Shown in pieces: positions 18,376 through 27,714 of a stretch of DNA of 64,000 nt. The position numbers and the translations under genes are program-made. Under the pieces are notes generated by a model, which saw only the letters and a program-made list of their open reading frames with translations, made no database searches and was not told where the DNA came from. Source of the DNA: a bacterium (lineage in GTDB: Bacteria > 4484-113 > JAFGCY01); the NCBI GenBank assembly GCA_020440605.1, contig JAGRNT010000017.1:1-64000 (forward strand). Direction: 5' to 3'. The number at the start of each line of letters is the position of its first letter. Within the stretch, counting starts at the first letter, position 1.

Positions 18376-19077
18376 ATGCTTTTTGTGATGGCAGGGCTAG
18401 TGATCGGGGTCGTGGTGTTCGCCCTCATCGTCAACCACCGCAGGCCGGATGAAAGCGCCTTCATCCGCCAGTTCCAGCAGGCACACAGAAATGCCCAGCA
18501 GGCGGAGCCGGCAACGCCAGCCGCCCAGCCGGAGAAGCCGGTGCTGCGCCTCGGCCGCCGCGACTTCCACAGCCACTATACGGGCTGGGCCAAGCTCGAC
18601 AACTGGCGCGGCGACATCGAGATCAGTCCCGAACTCGGCGAGATCAGCGTGCTCGGCAGCATGCGGCTCGACGGCGACCTACGCATCGGCGCGGGAACGA
18701 TCCTGCGCGTGGCGGGCGAACTGAATGCCGGTGGCGCGATCTACGTTGCCAGCATCCTCACTTGCGATAAGACCATTGAATGCGGGCACAGCATCCACTG
18801 CGGGGACAGCGTGGAGGCCGGCGGCTCCGTGTTCGCCTCGGGCCGGATCGGTTGCGGACGCTGCCTTAAGGCGGCGGGCAGCATCCTGGCACGCGAGGAC
18901 ATCCGTGCCGGGGTGGAGGTCAGCGCCGGTGAGGCGATCCACGCCGGAGGGACCATCGAGAGCCCGATCATCGCCGCCGGACGCGAGGGCGATCCGCGTA
19001 CGATCACCTGCAAGCGCCTTGTCAGGGGCCGCGTGAACCGTGGTGAGCTGGTGGAGACAGGAGACGGCCGAGGCTGA
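18376..19077 (+). CDS. Membrane-anchored beta-helix (bactofilin-like) protein
   Basis: 233 residues with an N-terminal membrane segment (MLFVMAGLVIGVVVFALIV) preceded by GGAGCGG. After a Gln/Ala/Pro linker comes a run of about 13-residue turns rich in Gly and Ile/Val (for example SVLGSMRLDGDLRIGAGTIL, then AGELNAGGAIYVAS), predicting a right-handed beta helix like bactofilins or pectin-lyase-like scaffolds. Six or so cysteines lie in the repeats. It could form a polymer or scaffold at the membrane. No enzymatic motif is seen. The 225-bp palindromic element begins directly after its stop codon. Confidence 0.65.
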   Translation: MLFVMAGLVIGVVVFALIVNHRRPDESAFIRQFQQAHRNAQQAEPATPAAQPEKPVLRLGRRDFHSHYTGWAKLDNWRGDIEISPELGEISVLGSMRLDGDLRIGAGTILRVAGELNAGGAIYVASILTCDKTIECGHSIHCGDSVEAGGSVFASGRIGCGRCLKAAGSILAREDIRAGVEVSAGEAIHAGGTIESPIIAAGREGDPRTITCKRLVRGRVNRGELVETGDGRG

Positions 19078-19082
19078 CGGAG

Positions 19083-19102
19083 GTGCGACACTTGTGTCGC
19101 AC
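19083..19102. repeat. Hairpin copy 1 (left end of element)
   Basis: GTGCGACA and TGTCGCAC form an 8-bp stem with loop CTTG. It is preceded by GGAGGT (the GT being shared) and followed by AA. Confidence 0.8.
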
Positions 19103-19104
19103 AA

Positions 19105-19160
19105 GACAGTGGTCAGTGATCAGACGTCAGTAGTCAGTAGTCAGTGGTCAGTGGTCAGTA
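19105..19160. repeat. Tandem CAGTAGT/CAGTGGT-type simple repeat
   Basis: Repeated 7- to 8-base units (CAGTGGT, CAGTGAT, CAGTAGT) fill the space between hairpin copies 1 and 2. No coding potential was seen. Confidence 0.75.
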
Positions 19161-19162
19161 GT

Positions 19163-19183
19163 GTGCGACAGCAAGTGTCGCAC
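19163..19183. repeat. Hairpin copy 2 (internal)
   Basis: The same 8-bp stem as copy 1 with loop GCAAG. It lacks the GGAGGT flank but is followed by AAG like copy 1. Confidence 0.75.
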
Positions 19184-19278
19184 AAGCCAGTGGAAGAAGT
19201 GGTTAGTTCTTAGTGGAAGCGGTGACTCTCGGCTATTCAGTTTTCCGGTTTCAGATTCGATTGCAAGCAATCAGAATT

Positions 19279-19299
19279 GTGCGACAGCAAGTGTCGCAC
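19279..19299. repeat. Hairpin copy 3 (right end of element, inverted)
   Basis: The same stem with loop GCAAG, followed by CTCC, so that read on the minus strand it begins GGAGGT and ends CAA. It mirrors copy 1. Confidence 0.8.
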
Positions 19300-19303
19300 C
19301 TCC

Positions 19304-19486
19304 GTGGGCGCAGTTTCACAGCGCCGCCCATGGTGCAGCTGCGCAGCACCTCCGACTACCGCTGAAGCGGGCAGCTCCCATTGCCTGACTGACATCAGGC
19401 CTCCGGATCTCCAGCGCGACCCGGATGCGCGGATGCGCAGCCGCAGCGCCAGACCGGCGAGTGCTTGCACGAGGCGGAAGATCAAA
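19304..19486. other. Gene-free stretch between the repeat element and rnpB
   Basis: About 180 GC-rich bases just downstream of the RNase P RNA 3' end. Open frames crossing it run into rnpB or the repeat element and show no family features. No clear T-rich terminator for rnpB was found. Confidence 0.5.
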
Positions 19487-19839
<353 letters not shown>

Positions 19840-19845
19840 GCTGAG

Positions 19846-19851
19846 ATTCTA
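19846..19851 (-). promoter_or_regulatory. -10 box for rnpB, overlapping the dnaE stop codon
   Basis: TAGAAT on the minus strand lies 6 to 7 bases before the predicted RNA 5' end. It shares bases with the TAG stop of dnaE. Confidence 0.6.
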
Positions 19852-22800
19852 GCCGAGGGGATTGATGAAGGGGAAGCGCTGCTGCAGGCGACCGGCTTCC
19901 TCGCGCGAGATGAAGAAGCGCCGGTCAACCGTGACGCGGCGCAGTTCACCGCTGACTTCCTTCAGATGCATGCGCAGTTCGGCATCGCCATCCGTCGTGC
20001 TCAGCAGATCCGCCAGCTGGCTCAGTTCACTGCGCATCACTCGCGCGAGATCGATCTCCCAGACGATGGGCTGATCAGCGGCCTGCGCATTGCCGCCATT
20101 GCCGTTGGCAGCGTTGCCATTGGCATGCCGGACCGGTTCTGTTCCGCTGATCTGTAAGCCGTTGCCATTTTCAGGCGGCGGGGTATGCCCGGCATGCGAG
20201 ACCGGGTCCTCGTCATTCCCGCTGCGCTCCTGCACGAGCTGGCGCAGTTCCTCACTGCGCGGCTGCGGTTCGTCGTCCGGCTCGGCGAAGTCATCCTCCA
20301 TCACCAGCTCATCGGCGTAGGCCTCGAACTGCTCATCTATGGTGATGATGCTGCCCTCCGGGAGCGAGATGCTCATGTCGTCATCCGCGAGCCGGGCCCC
20401 CTGGGGATCGTAGAGCTCAACCTCATCGACGACGATCTCCAGCCCGTCCCAGGCATCCTCGCCACCCTCGGCCACTTCCGGGATCTGGATCTTGCCCTTC
20501 AGCACCACGGCCTGGTTCTCCTTGATGATTTCCCGGGCTTTGGCATAGGCATTGGGCCAGATGATCACGCCGCTGCTGAGCTGCGGATCCTCGATGCGGC
20601 CCTTGGCGTAGGTCTTGCCACTGGTGTTGGCGGTGCGCACCTGCAGGTTGGTGAGGATCCCGCACAGGCCGTTGCCCTTGAGCGGCTGGTCCTGCCAGCG
20701 CGCGGGATTGTGCGAGACACTCTGGAACAGGTCCTCGATCTGCATGTAGCGCATGTCACGGAAGATCACGTGGTCGGCATAGGGATGGTGCGTGAGGAAT
20801 ACGCCGATTGCATCCTTCTCCGCGTAGGCCATGTCCTGCGGGGTGATGTCGCGGCTGGCGAATTCGCTGTCAGCGGGAGGCGGCGGGGGTGCCGCGTCCT
20901 CGAACATTGACATCGTAGCATTCTTCTCCGGCCCGCGGATGAAGCTCTCGATGTCGTCAAGATTCTTCAGCAGCTCGATGCGCTCAGGTTCGATGCAGTC
21001 GAAGGCCCCGGCCTTGACGAGCCCCTGCAGCACCTTCTTGTTGACACCCTTGCCCTTCATGCGTTCATGGAAGGCGGCCAGCGAAGTGAACTCGCCACCC
21101 TGACGACGCTCCTCGACGATCTCCAGCACGACCTTCTCACCGATGCCGCGGATCCCGCCAAGCCCGAAGATGATCCGGCCGTCAGCGGTGGGCACGAAGT
21201 CGAAGCGTCCGGCGTTGACACTGGGCGGCAGCACGGGCAGGCGCATCTTGCGGCACTGGCCGAGGATTTCGGCGAGCTTGGCGCTGTTGCCCATGAAGTT
21301 GTTGAGCATCGCCGTCATGAAGAAGCAGGGGTAGTGGCACTTCAGGTAGGCGGTCTGGTAGCTGATCCAGGAGTAGCAGGTGCTGTGCGCCTTGTTGAAG
21401 CCGTAGGCGGCGAACTGCGCCATCATGTCCCAGATCGCCTCGACCTCCTTCTGGTCGACGCCGCGCTCGCGGGCTCCGGCCACGAACTTGAGCTTCTGGG
21501 CCTCCATCACGTCGTGCTTCTTCTTGCCCATCGCCTTGCGCAGCACGTCCGCTTCCCCGAGCGTGAAGCCGCCGAGCTTGCGGGCGATTTCCAGCACCTG
21601 CTCCTGGAAGAGCAGCACGCCGCCGGTGCTGTCGAGGATCTCGGCGATGCTCGGATAAAGCGAGGCGGCCTCGGTACCTTTCTTCCGCGCTTCGAGATAG
21701 CGCGCGGTATTGCCGGACTGGATCGGACCGGGACGGTTGGCAGCGTTGATCGCGGCGAGGTCCAGCACGTTCTCCGGACGCCCGTCGATCAGCATTTTGC
21801 GAACCTGCGGGGCCTCGAACTGGAATACGCCGTAGCCATCGCCGCGCTGCAGCATGGCGTAGGTCTCGCTGTCACAGTCCTCAAGGCTGCGCAGGTCGAA
21901 CTCGCTGCGCCCCCCGATCCCGCGGATGAATTCAACGGTGTCCTCGATCATGGTCAGGTTGCGCAGGCCGAGGAAGTCGAACTTGACGAGACCCGTATAG
22001 GGCACGGTGTCCATCGCGTACTGCGTAACGCGCAGGTCGCTGTCCTTGTGGGGCTGAACCGGTACGAAGTTCGGCAGCTCATCAGGGGCGATCACGACAC
22101 CCGCGGCATGCACACTGTGGTGGGCGGCGATGCCTTCCAGCGCCTTGGCATCCTCGATCAGTTCACGGATCTCGTCGTGCTCGCGGATCAGTTTGCGCAG
22201 TTCCTCACTGGCGGCGACGGCTTCCTCGAGCTTCGGGTCCAGGCCGTGGATCTCCTTGGCAACGCGGTCCACGAACTGGTATTCGAGGCCCTTGGTACGG
22301 GCCACGGCCTTGACGACGGCTCGGGCCTTGAGGCGTGAGTAGGTCACAATCAGCGCCGTGCGGTCCGCGCCGTACTTCTGCTTGACATGCTCAATCACCT
22401 CATCACGGCGGCGCATGCAGAAGTCGATGTCGACATCCGGCAACTCGATGCGTTCGGGGTTGAGGAAGCGCTCGAAGTAGAAGCCGAAGTGGATGGGGTC
22501 GAGGTCGGTGATCTCCAGCGCGTATGACACCACGCTGCCGGCCGCCGAACCACGGCCGGGACCGACGGGGATGCCCTGGCTGCGCGCCCACTGGCAGAAT
22601 TCGGCGCAGATCAGGAAGTAGGTCGTGAAGCCCTTCGGGATGATCACGGACAGCTCGTACTCCACGCGCTCCCGCAGCTCAGGCGTGATCTCGCCGTAGC
22701 GCTTGACGATGCCCTGGTAGACATCATGGCGCAGCAGGGTGTCGAAGCACTTCTGCTTGTCAGCGGTGCTGGCCAGTTCACCCTCGATTTCGCTGGCATT

Positions 22801-23775
22801 GAACAGCTCCACCAGCTCATCAGCGCTGACGGGGTCCTCCACGCCGCTGGTCCCGGCATCCGCCGGATGCTCCAGCAGCCAGCCGCGCAGGCGCGGAATC
22901 TCATCGAGCGGAATCGTGAAGCGCGGGAAGTGCACCTGCTCGAGGTCCAGCTCAAGGTTGCACATGTCGGCAACCGCGCGCGTGTTGGCAAGCGCCTCAG
23001 GGTTGTCCGGGAACAGCTCCTGCATTTCCTCGCGGGTCTTGATGTAGTAATCCGGGCCGGAGTACTTCAGGCGGTTGGTGTCGGTCAGGAGTTTCTTGTC
23101 ACGCAGGCAGAGCACGCAGTCATGCGGCTGGGCGTCACTCTTGTGCACGTAATGGTTGTCATTCGTGGCAACGAGACGCAGGCCGTACTGCCGGGACTTG
23201 TCGGCGGCCCACTGGCGGAAGGGTTCCTCGATGTCGATGCCGTGGTTCTGGATCTCGAGGAACAGACGCTCGGAGCCGAAGATCTCCAGGTACTCCTGCA
23301 GCGCGGCATCCGCCTTGTCCTCACCCTCGCGGTGGAAGCGGCTGGCAACGACGCCGGCCGGGCAAGCGGTGAGGGCCACGAGCCCGGCGTTGTGCTCGCG
23401 GATGGCCTGCACGTCCACGCGCGGCTTGTAGTAGTAGCCGTGGGTATGGGCGATGGAGGTCAGGTGCATCAGGTTGCGGTAGCCTTCCTGGTTCATCGCC
23501 AGCAGCACGAAGTGGAAGCGCACGCGGTCCAGGTCGGGGTCCTTGTCCGTCAGGCGGCGGCTGGCGACGTAGACCTCATTGCCGATGATCGGCTTGATCC
23601 CGGCCTTGTGCATCTTCGTGTAGAACTCCATCGCGCCGTACATCACGCCGTGGTCCGTCAGGGCGTAGCTGTCGAACTGCAGCTGCTTGAGCCGCGCGGC
23701 GATGTCGTCAATGCGTGCGATGCCGTCCAGCAGCGAGTACTCGCTGTGGTTATGCAGGTGTACGAAGTCCGTCAC
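19849..23775 (-). CDS. dnaE: DNA polymerase III alpha subunit
   Basis: 1308 residues from the GTG at 23775, chosen because GGAAGAGG precedes it and the protein then begins VTDFVHLHNHSEYSLLDG, the normal start of the PHP domain. An upstream GTG at 23853 lacks a ribosome binding site. The catalytic core shows GPGRGSAAGSVVSYAL and PDVDIDFCMRRRDEVI with the metal-binding Asp residues. Helix-hairpin-helix and OB-fold regions follow, and the C-terminal tail is long. It is the replicative polymerase subunit. rnpB follows directly on the same strand and starts at the dnaE stop. Confidence 0.96.
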   Translation of the reverse strand: MTDFVHLHNHSEYSLLDGIARIDDIAARLKQLQFDSYALTDHGVMYGAMEFYTKMHKAGIKPIIGNEVYVASRRLTDKDPDLDRVRFHFVLLAMNQEGYRNLMHLTSIAHTHGYYYKPRVDVQAIREHNAGLVALTACPAGVVASRFHREGEDKADAALQEYLEIFGSERLFLEIQNHGIDIEEPFRQWAADKSRQYGLRLVATNDNHYVHKSDAQPHDCVLCLRDKKLLTDTNRLKYSGPDYYIKTREEMQELFPDNPEALANTRAVADMCNLELDLEQVHFPRFTIPLDEIPRLRGWLLEHPADAGTSGVEDPVSADELVELFNASEIEGELASTADKQKCFDTLLRHDVYQGIVKRYGEITPELRERVEYELSVIIPKGFTTYFLICAEFCQWARSQGIPVGPGRGSAAGSVVSYALEITDLDPIHFGFYFERFLNPERIELPDVDIDFCMRRRDEVIEHVKQKYGADRTALIVTYSRLKARAVVKAVARTKGLEYQFVDRVAKEIHGLDPKLEEAVAASEELRKLIREHDEIRELIEDAKALEGIAAHHSVHAAGVVIAPDELPNFVPVQPHKDSDLRVTQYAMDTVPYTGLVKFDFLGLRNLTMIEDTVEFIRGIGGRSEFDLRSLEDCDSETYAMLQRGDGYGVFQFEAPQVRKMLIDGRPENVLDLAAINAANRPGPIQSGNTARYLEARKKGTEAASLYPSIAEILDSTGGVLLFQEQVLEIARKLGGFTLGEADVLRKAMGKKKHDVMEAQKLKFVAGARERGVDQKEVEAIWDMMAQFAAYGFNKAHSTCYSWISYQTAYLKCHYPCFFMTAMLNNFMGNSAKLAEILGQCRKMRLPVLPPSVNAGRFDFVPTADGRIIFGLGGIRGIGEKVVLEIVEERRQGGEFTSLAAFHERMKGKGVNKKVLQGLVKAGAFDCIEPERIELLKNLDDIESFIRGPEKNATMSMFEDAAPPPPPADSEFASRDITPQDMAYAEKDAIGVFLTHHPYADHVIFRDMRYMQIEDLFQSVSHNPARWQDQPLKGNGLCGILTNLQVRTANTSGKTYAKGRIEDPQLSSGVIIWPNAYAKAREIIKENQAVVLKGKIQIPEVAEGGEDAWDGLEIVVDEVELYDPQGARLADDDMSISLPEGSIITIDEQFEAYADELVMEDDFAEPDDEPQPRSEELRQLVQERSGNDEDPVSHAGHTPPPENGNGLQISGTEPVRHANGNAANGNGGNAQAADQPIVWEIDLARVMRSELSQLADLLSTTDGDAELRMHLKEVSGELRRVTVDRRFFISREEAGRLQQRFPFINPLG

Positions 23776-23858
23776 TGATGCCTCTTCCGAAATCGGGGCG
23801 CACTGCCCCCGGGATCTCCATCCCGCTCTTCCGCCTGGGCCGCTGCGGGCCACGCCTG

Positions 23859-23864
23859 ATTATA
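23859..23864 (-). promoter_or_regulatory. -10 box for dnaE
   Basis: TATAAT on the minus strand, about 83 bases upstream of the preferred GTG start. The spacer also contains a GTG 5 bases after the box, which would be a leaderless alternative start. Confidence 0.55.
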
Positions 23865-23918
23865 ACTCCGGCGCTGCCGCGGGCTGGCAACCGGGTATCA
23901 GCGCGGCGGGCTATCCCA

Positions 23919-23924
23919 TATAAT
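23919..23924 (+). promoter_or_regulatory. -10 box for the cyclodeaminase-family gene
   Basis: TATAAT, 23 bases before the ATG at 23948, with GGCAGGAG between them. It is divergent from the dnaE promoter. Confidence 0.6.
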
Positions 23925-23947
23925 CAGGCAGGAGACTGTGATCGGAC

Positions 23948-24925
23948 ATGAGCATACTCGTTGACAGGGAGAGCGTCAGGCGTTTGCTGGACCTCGATGA
24001 CGCACTGGAGCTGGCGCGCCAGGCGCATGTGCATGCGGCGCGCGGCGAGGCCTTCATCGGCTCCGCCGGGCAGCTCGGCAAGCGCGTGGACGGCCGCCGC
24101 CTGCATGGGCTGAGCGCCACGTATTCCGGCATACCCGTGGTGGGGATGCATTCCAGCTACGCCTTCACCAATGAGCAGGGCCGGCTGCAGACCCAAGGTT
24201 ATATCCTGCTGCACAACTTCAGCAACGGACAGCTGGCCGCACTGGTCGAGGCCTCGCTGATCTCGCAGCTGGCGCGGGCCTGCAATGCGGCACTGGCCAG
24301 TGAGTTCCTGATGCCGGCCAATGCCGCCGTGCATACGATCATCGCTGACCAGGTGAATGCACGGCAGCTGGCCCGCAGCGTGGCGCGGGTCGCCAATCTG
24401 CGCGAGTGCAGACTTGTGAGCGCTGAGCGAGGAGAGGAGATCGGACTGCTGGCGGACTGGATCGGCAAGACGAGCGGGGTGCCGACGGTACACACCACGG
24501 ACATGGCCAGTGCGATCAGTGACGCGGACATCATCAGCATTGACGGCAGCTCCGAGGACTGGCTGCTGCGCGGGACGCAGCTGCGTCCGGGGACGCACAT
24601 CAATTCCCTGGGGGCGATCGAGGAAGGCGTGCGCGAGCTCGATACCTTTGCCGTGCAGCGCTGCAAGGTCTACTGCGATCATGCTGAGCACAGCCGCAAC
24701 TGCGCGGGGAATCTACTCGCAGCCGTCGCGGAGGACAAGTGGCAGTGGGAGAGGATGACGGGTGAGTTGGGGCAGGTGATCACAGGTGATGTGCCGGGGC
24801 GCACGGACCATGATGAGATCACGCTCTACAACGGCAGCGGGATGCCGCTGACTGAAGTGGTGCTGGCCTGGGAAGTGCAGCTGCGCGCGCTGGAACAGGG
24901 TCAGGGGCAGCAGGTGCAGCTCTAG
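23948..24925 (+). CDS. Ornithine cyclodeaminase/mu-crystallin family protein
   Basis: 325 residues of the NAD(P)-binding OCD/mu-crystallin family. Early motifs RRLLDLDDALELARQAH, GLSATYSGIPVVGMHSSYAFTNEQG and the middle LVEASLISQLARACNAALASEFL follow the family plan. The C-terminal part has DADIISIDGSSEDWLLRGTQLRPGTHINSLGA, the Rossmann/lid region. Members deaminate ornithine to proline, act as alanine dehydrogenase, or make or break imino acids. The usual GxGxxG is not obvious here, so the specific reaction is unclear. Monocistronic. Confidence 0.82.
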   Translation: MSILVDRESVRRLLDLDDALELARQAHVHAARGEAFIGSAGQLGKRVDGRRLHGLSATYSGIPVVGMHSSYAFTNEQGRLQTQGYILLHNFSNGQLAALVEASLISQLARACNAALASEFLMPANAAVHTIIADQVNARQLARSVARVANLRECRLVSAERGEEIGLLADWIGKTSGVPTVHTTDMASAISDADIISIDGSSEDWLLRGTQLRPGTHINSLGAIEEGVRELDTFAVQRCKVYCDHAEHSRNCAGNLLAAVAEDKWQWERMTGELGQVITGDVPGRTDHDEITLYNGSGMPLTEVVLAWEVQLRALEQGQGQQVQL

Positions 24926-24933
24926 CCTGGGGA

Positions 24934-24964
24934 TTGATTCCGACTCGGGCCTGCCTGCTAAAAT
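24934..24964 (+). promoter_or_regulatory. Promoter of the peptide ABC transporter operon
   Basis: TTGATT (24934-24939), a 19-base spacer and TAAAAT (24959-24964). GGAGGGAG follows 7 bases before the ATG. Confidence 0.55.
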
Positions 24965-24981
24965 GCTGGCGGAGGGAGTCA

Positions 24982-26634
24982 ATGCGCAGATTCAACCTAT
25001 CCATCCTGATATCAGTGATCGCACTGCTGGCCATGGCCGGCTGTCCCAAGCCGCCGACCGGGAACACCGGCAATACCGGCAACACGAACACCGGAGGAAC
25101 TGACGGGCAGGCACGGGCCCGCAACTACAACTTCCCGCTGCCGGCCGATGTCAAGAGCCTCGACCCAGCCCACATCACGGATACGGTCAGTGACAGTGTG
25201 GCCCAGCGCCTGTTCAACCGCCTGGTGAAGTTCGACACCGATGGCTCGGTGGAGCCTGATCTGGCGGAGAGCTATGAGATCTCCGACGACGGCCTGGTCT
25301 ACACCTTCCATCTGCGCAGCGGCGTGAAGTTCCACAACGGTGAGGATCTCAATGCTGACGATGTGATCTACAGCTACACCCGGCTCGTTGACCCCGGCAC
25401 CAACAGTGAACGTGCCAACCTGATGTTCTATGTGACGGGTGCCGCCGACTACCTGAATGGCAGCGCTGAGAGCGTCAGCGGACTCAAGGAAGTTGATGAG
25501 CGCACGGTGCAGATCAGTCTCAGCGCTCCCTATGCTCCCTTCCTGAACGTGCTGTGCATGACGACCTTCGGCGTCGTTCCCGGAAGTGAAGTCACACGGG
25601 ATGAGAAAGGCTTCGGTGCCAATCCTGTCGGGACGGGACCCTTCGTGTTTGAGTCCTGGACTCCGGACGAGCGCGTGGTGCTGAAGGCCAACCGCACCTA
25701 CTTCGGCCAGGTGCCGGAGATCGAGACCCTGACCTTCCGCATCATCAACGATGAGAACACCCGCTTCGAGAACTTCCGCAACGGTACGCTCGAGCACTGC
25801 GACATCCCGCCGAGCAAGATCAAGACCGTCACGGATGATCCGAAGCTCAGCGGTCTGATTTCCGGCGAGCCGGCGATGGACATGTATGCCTACGGCTTCA
25901 ACTGTGACGCTGCGCCCTTCAAGGACAACGCCGCGCTGCGCCAGGCACTGAACTACGCCGTTGACAAGCAGAACATCATTGACAACATCTGGTCCGGGCT
26001 GGTCACGGCGCAGAATACGATCGTGCCTGCCGGGATGTTCTATCACTACGACGGCAGCACGGGTTATCCGTATGACCCGAAGAAGGCCGAGGAGCTGCTG
26101 GCCCAGGCCGGTTACCCTAAGGGTGAGGGCCTGCCGCCGCTGACGCTGAACATCGACCTGCAGCCCACGAACAAGCTTGTGGCCGAAGCCGTGCAGGAGG
26201 ATCTGTCGCGCATCGGCGTGACGGTCAACATCGAAACCACGGACTGGGGTCCCTTCCTGGACAAGGTCTATGCCGGCAATTCACTGTTCTTCCAGAATAC
26301 CTGGCTCGGTGATTACCCGGATCCTGACAACTGGCTGTACCAGCTGCTGCACTCGGAGAACTTCGGGGATGCCGGCAACATCTCCCGCTGGAGCAATCCG
26401 CAGTTCGATCGCCTCGTCAAGGAAGCACAGGTCGAGCCGGACCAGCAGAAGCGCAGCGACCTCTACCGCCAGGCTGAGGAGATCGCACTGAGCGAAGCGC
26501 CCTGGCTGCTGCTGTTCTGGAAGAACAGCTCGACGCTGGTCCAGCCTTATGTGCAGGGTCTGACGATCACCAAGATGGACCGTACGCCGCAGCTCAACAA
26601 TGCCCCGATCGAGGAAGTCACATATTCGGACTGA
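24982..26634 (+). CDS. Peptide ABC transporter substrate-binding lipoprotein (family 5)
   Basis: 550 residues from the ATG at 24982. The signal peptide ends in MAGC (Cys about 21) and is followed by a Gly/Asn/Thr linker. The mature protein is a family 5 solute-binding protein: SLDPAHITDTVSDSVAQRLFNRLVKFD, then SGVKFHNGEDLNADDVIYSYTRLVDP, and in the C-lobe ALRQALNYAVDKQNII, matching DppA/OppA. It captures oligopeptides, dipeptides or similar solutes for the two permeases encoded next. Exact ligand unknown. Confidence 0.92.
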   Translation: MRRFNLSILISVIALLAMAGCPKPPTGNTGNTGNTNTGGTDGQARARNYNFPLPADVKSLDPAHITDTVSDSVAQRLFNRLVKFDTDGSVEPDLAESYEISDDGLVYTFHLRSGVKFHNGEDLNADDVIYSYTRLVDPGTNSERANLMFYVTGAADYLNGSAESVSGLKEVDERTVQISLSAPYAPFLNVLCMTTFGVVPGSEVTRDEKGFGANPVGTGPFVFESWTPDERVVLKANRTYFGQVPEIETLTFRIINDENTRFENFRNGTLEHCDIPPSKIKTVTDDPKLSGLISGEPAMDMYAYGFNCDAAPFKDNAALRQALNYAVDKQNIIDNIWSGLVTAQNTIVPAGMFYHYDGSTGYPYDPKKAEELLAQAGYPKGEGLPPLTLNIDLQPTNKLVAEAVQEDLSRIGVTVNIETTDWGPFLDKVYAGNSLFFQNTWLGDYPDPDNWLYQLLHSENFGDAGNISRWSNPQFDRLVKEAQVEPDQQKRSDLYRQAEEIALSEAPWLLLFWKNSSTLVQPYVQGLTITKMDRTPQLNNAPIEEVTYSD

Positions 26635-26637
26635 GCC

Positions 26638-27714
26638 TTGAGTGAGACCGCCAACAGCGGGCAGGAACCCGCGGCAGCGCCTGCTGATGCAGGCAAACGC
26701 CGCAGGGCAGGGGAAGGCTCCGCCTTCTGGGCCTACGTGCTCAAGCGCCTCGGCGCAGCCCTGCCGGTGCTGATCGGCGTGACCTTCATCTGCTTTGCGA
26801 TCCTGTCAGCAGCGCCCGGTGACCCGGTGCGGATCCTCATGGGCCAGCACTATGACGAGGAGATTGCCAGTGAGCTGCGCGTGAGCCTCGGTCTGGACCG
26901 GCCCTTCCTCGTGCAGTATGGAATGTTCCTCGGCCGGGTCAGCCATGGCGACCTGGGCCGCAGCTACGTGAAGAACCTGCCGGTGGCGGAATATCTCGCA
27001 CCGAAGTTCGGCAACACGATGCAGCTCACACTCGTGGCGATGTTCATCGCCATCGTGTTCGGGGTCAGCGCCGGGATCATTTCCTCTGCCTGGAACCGCA
27101 GCTTCTGGGACTATGCCCTGATGCTGCTGGCTGTAGCCGGGATCTCGCTGCCGGTGTTCTGGCTCGGGATGTTGCTGCAGCTGCTGTTTGCCAACCATCT
27201 GGGCTGGCTGCCGGTCTCGGACATGAGTTACTCCGGCAACCCGGAGGTGCTCTGGAATGACGTGGGCGGCAGCTACATCGCCTGGCTGTGGCACATGTCG
27301 ATCAAGTACTACGTGCTGCCGGGCTTCACCCTGGCAACGGTGCCGATGGCGATCATCGCGCGCCTGACCCGCTCCAGCATGCTCGAGGTCATGAAGCTGG
27401 ATTACATCCGCCAGGCGCGGGCCAAGGGCCTGGCCTACCCACGGGTGGTGATCACGCATGCCCTGCGCAATGCGCTGATCCCGATCATCACCGTGGTCGG
27501 CAACAACTTCGCCGTGCTGCTGACCGGTGCGGTTCTGACCGAGACGGTCTTCGCTTGGCCGGGGATGGGCCGGGCCATGGTGGAGGCCATCAACCAGCTT
27601 GACTACCCGGTGGTGCTTGGCGGTGTGATGATCATGGCCGTGGTGTTCGTGGTCGTCAATCTGATCGTGGACCTGACCTACGGGCTCGTGGATCCGCGGG
27701 TGAGGTACGGCTGA
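26638..27714 (+). CDS. Peptide ABC transporter permease (DppB-like)
   Basis: 358 residues with a TTG start 3 bases after the upstream stop. The first 30 residues are charged and Ala-rich. Six or so membrane spans follow, with the N-terminal LKRLGAALPVLIGVTFICFAIL motif and the EAA loop DYIRQARAKGLAYPRVVITHALRNALIPIITVVG that docks on the ATPase. It forms the inner-membrane pore with the next gene product. A TGATG overlap joins the two permease genes. No ATPase gene lies in this operon, so shared or distant ATPases are expected. Confidence 0.9.
   Translation: MSETANSGQEPAAAPADAGKRRRAGEGSAFWAYVLKRLGAALPVLIGVTFICFAILSAAPGDPVRILMGQHYDEEIASELRVSLGLDRPFLVQYGMFLGRVSHGDLGRSYVKNLPVAEYLAPKFGNTMQLTLVAMFIAIVFGVSAGIISSAWNRSFWDYALMLLAVAGISLPVFWLGMLLQLLFANHLGWLPVSDMSYSGNPEVLWNDVGGSYIAWLWHMSIKYYVLPGFTLATVPMAIIARLTRSSMLEVMKLDYIRQARAKGLAYPRVVITHALRNALIPIITVVGNNFAVLLTGAVLTETVFAWPGMGRAMVEAINQLDYPVVLGGVMIMAVVFVVVNLIVDLTYGLVDPRVRYG

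Larger units (their letters stand above)
19079..19303. mobile_element. 225-bp element with palindromic terminal inverted repeats
   Basis: The ends are near-identical inverted repeats of 26 and 27 bases that differ by one inserted base. Each reads GGAGGT, then a hairpin with GTGCGACA/TGTCGCAC arms, then AA. A third copy of the hairpin lies inside. The rest is short tandem CAGTAGT/CAGTGGT-like sequence and AT-richer DNA with no credible gene. The form resembles a MITE or REP-like element. No transposase is present. Mobility is inferred from structure only. Confidence 0.6.

Noticed and set aside
19105-19160. Possible CRISPR array from repeated CAGTAGT units
   Set aside because: Units are 7-8 bases in direct tandem, without the 21-40 base repeats and unique spacers of CRISPR, and no cas gene is near.
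23776-23853. Longer dnaE N-terminus from the GTG at 23853
   Set aside because: The 26 extra residues do not resemble DnaE, and GGAAGAGG stands before the GTG at 23775, which gives the family N-terminus. A leaderless alternative cannot be fully excluded.
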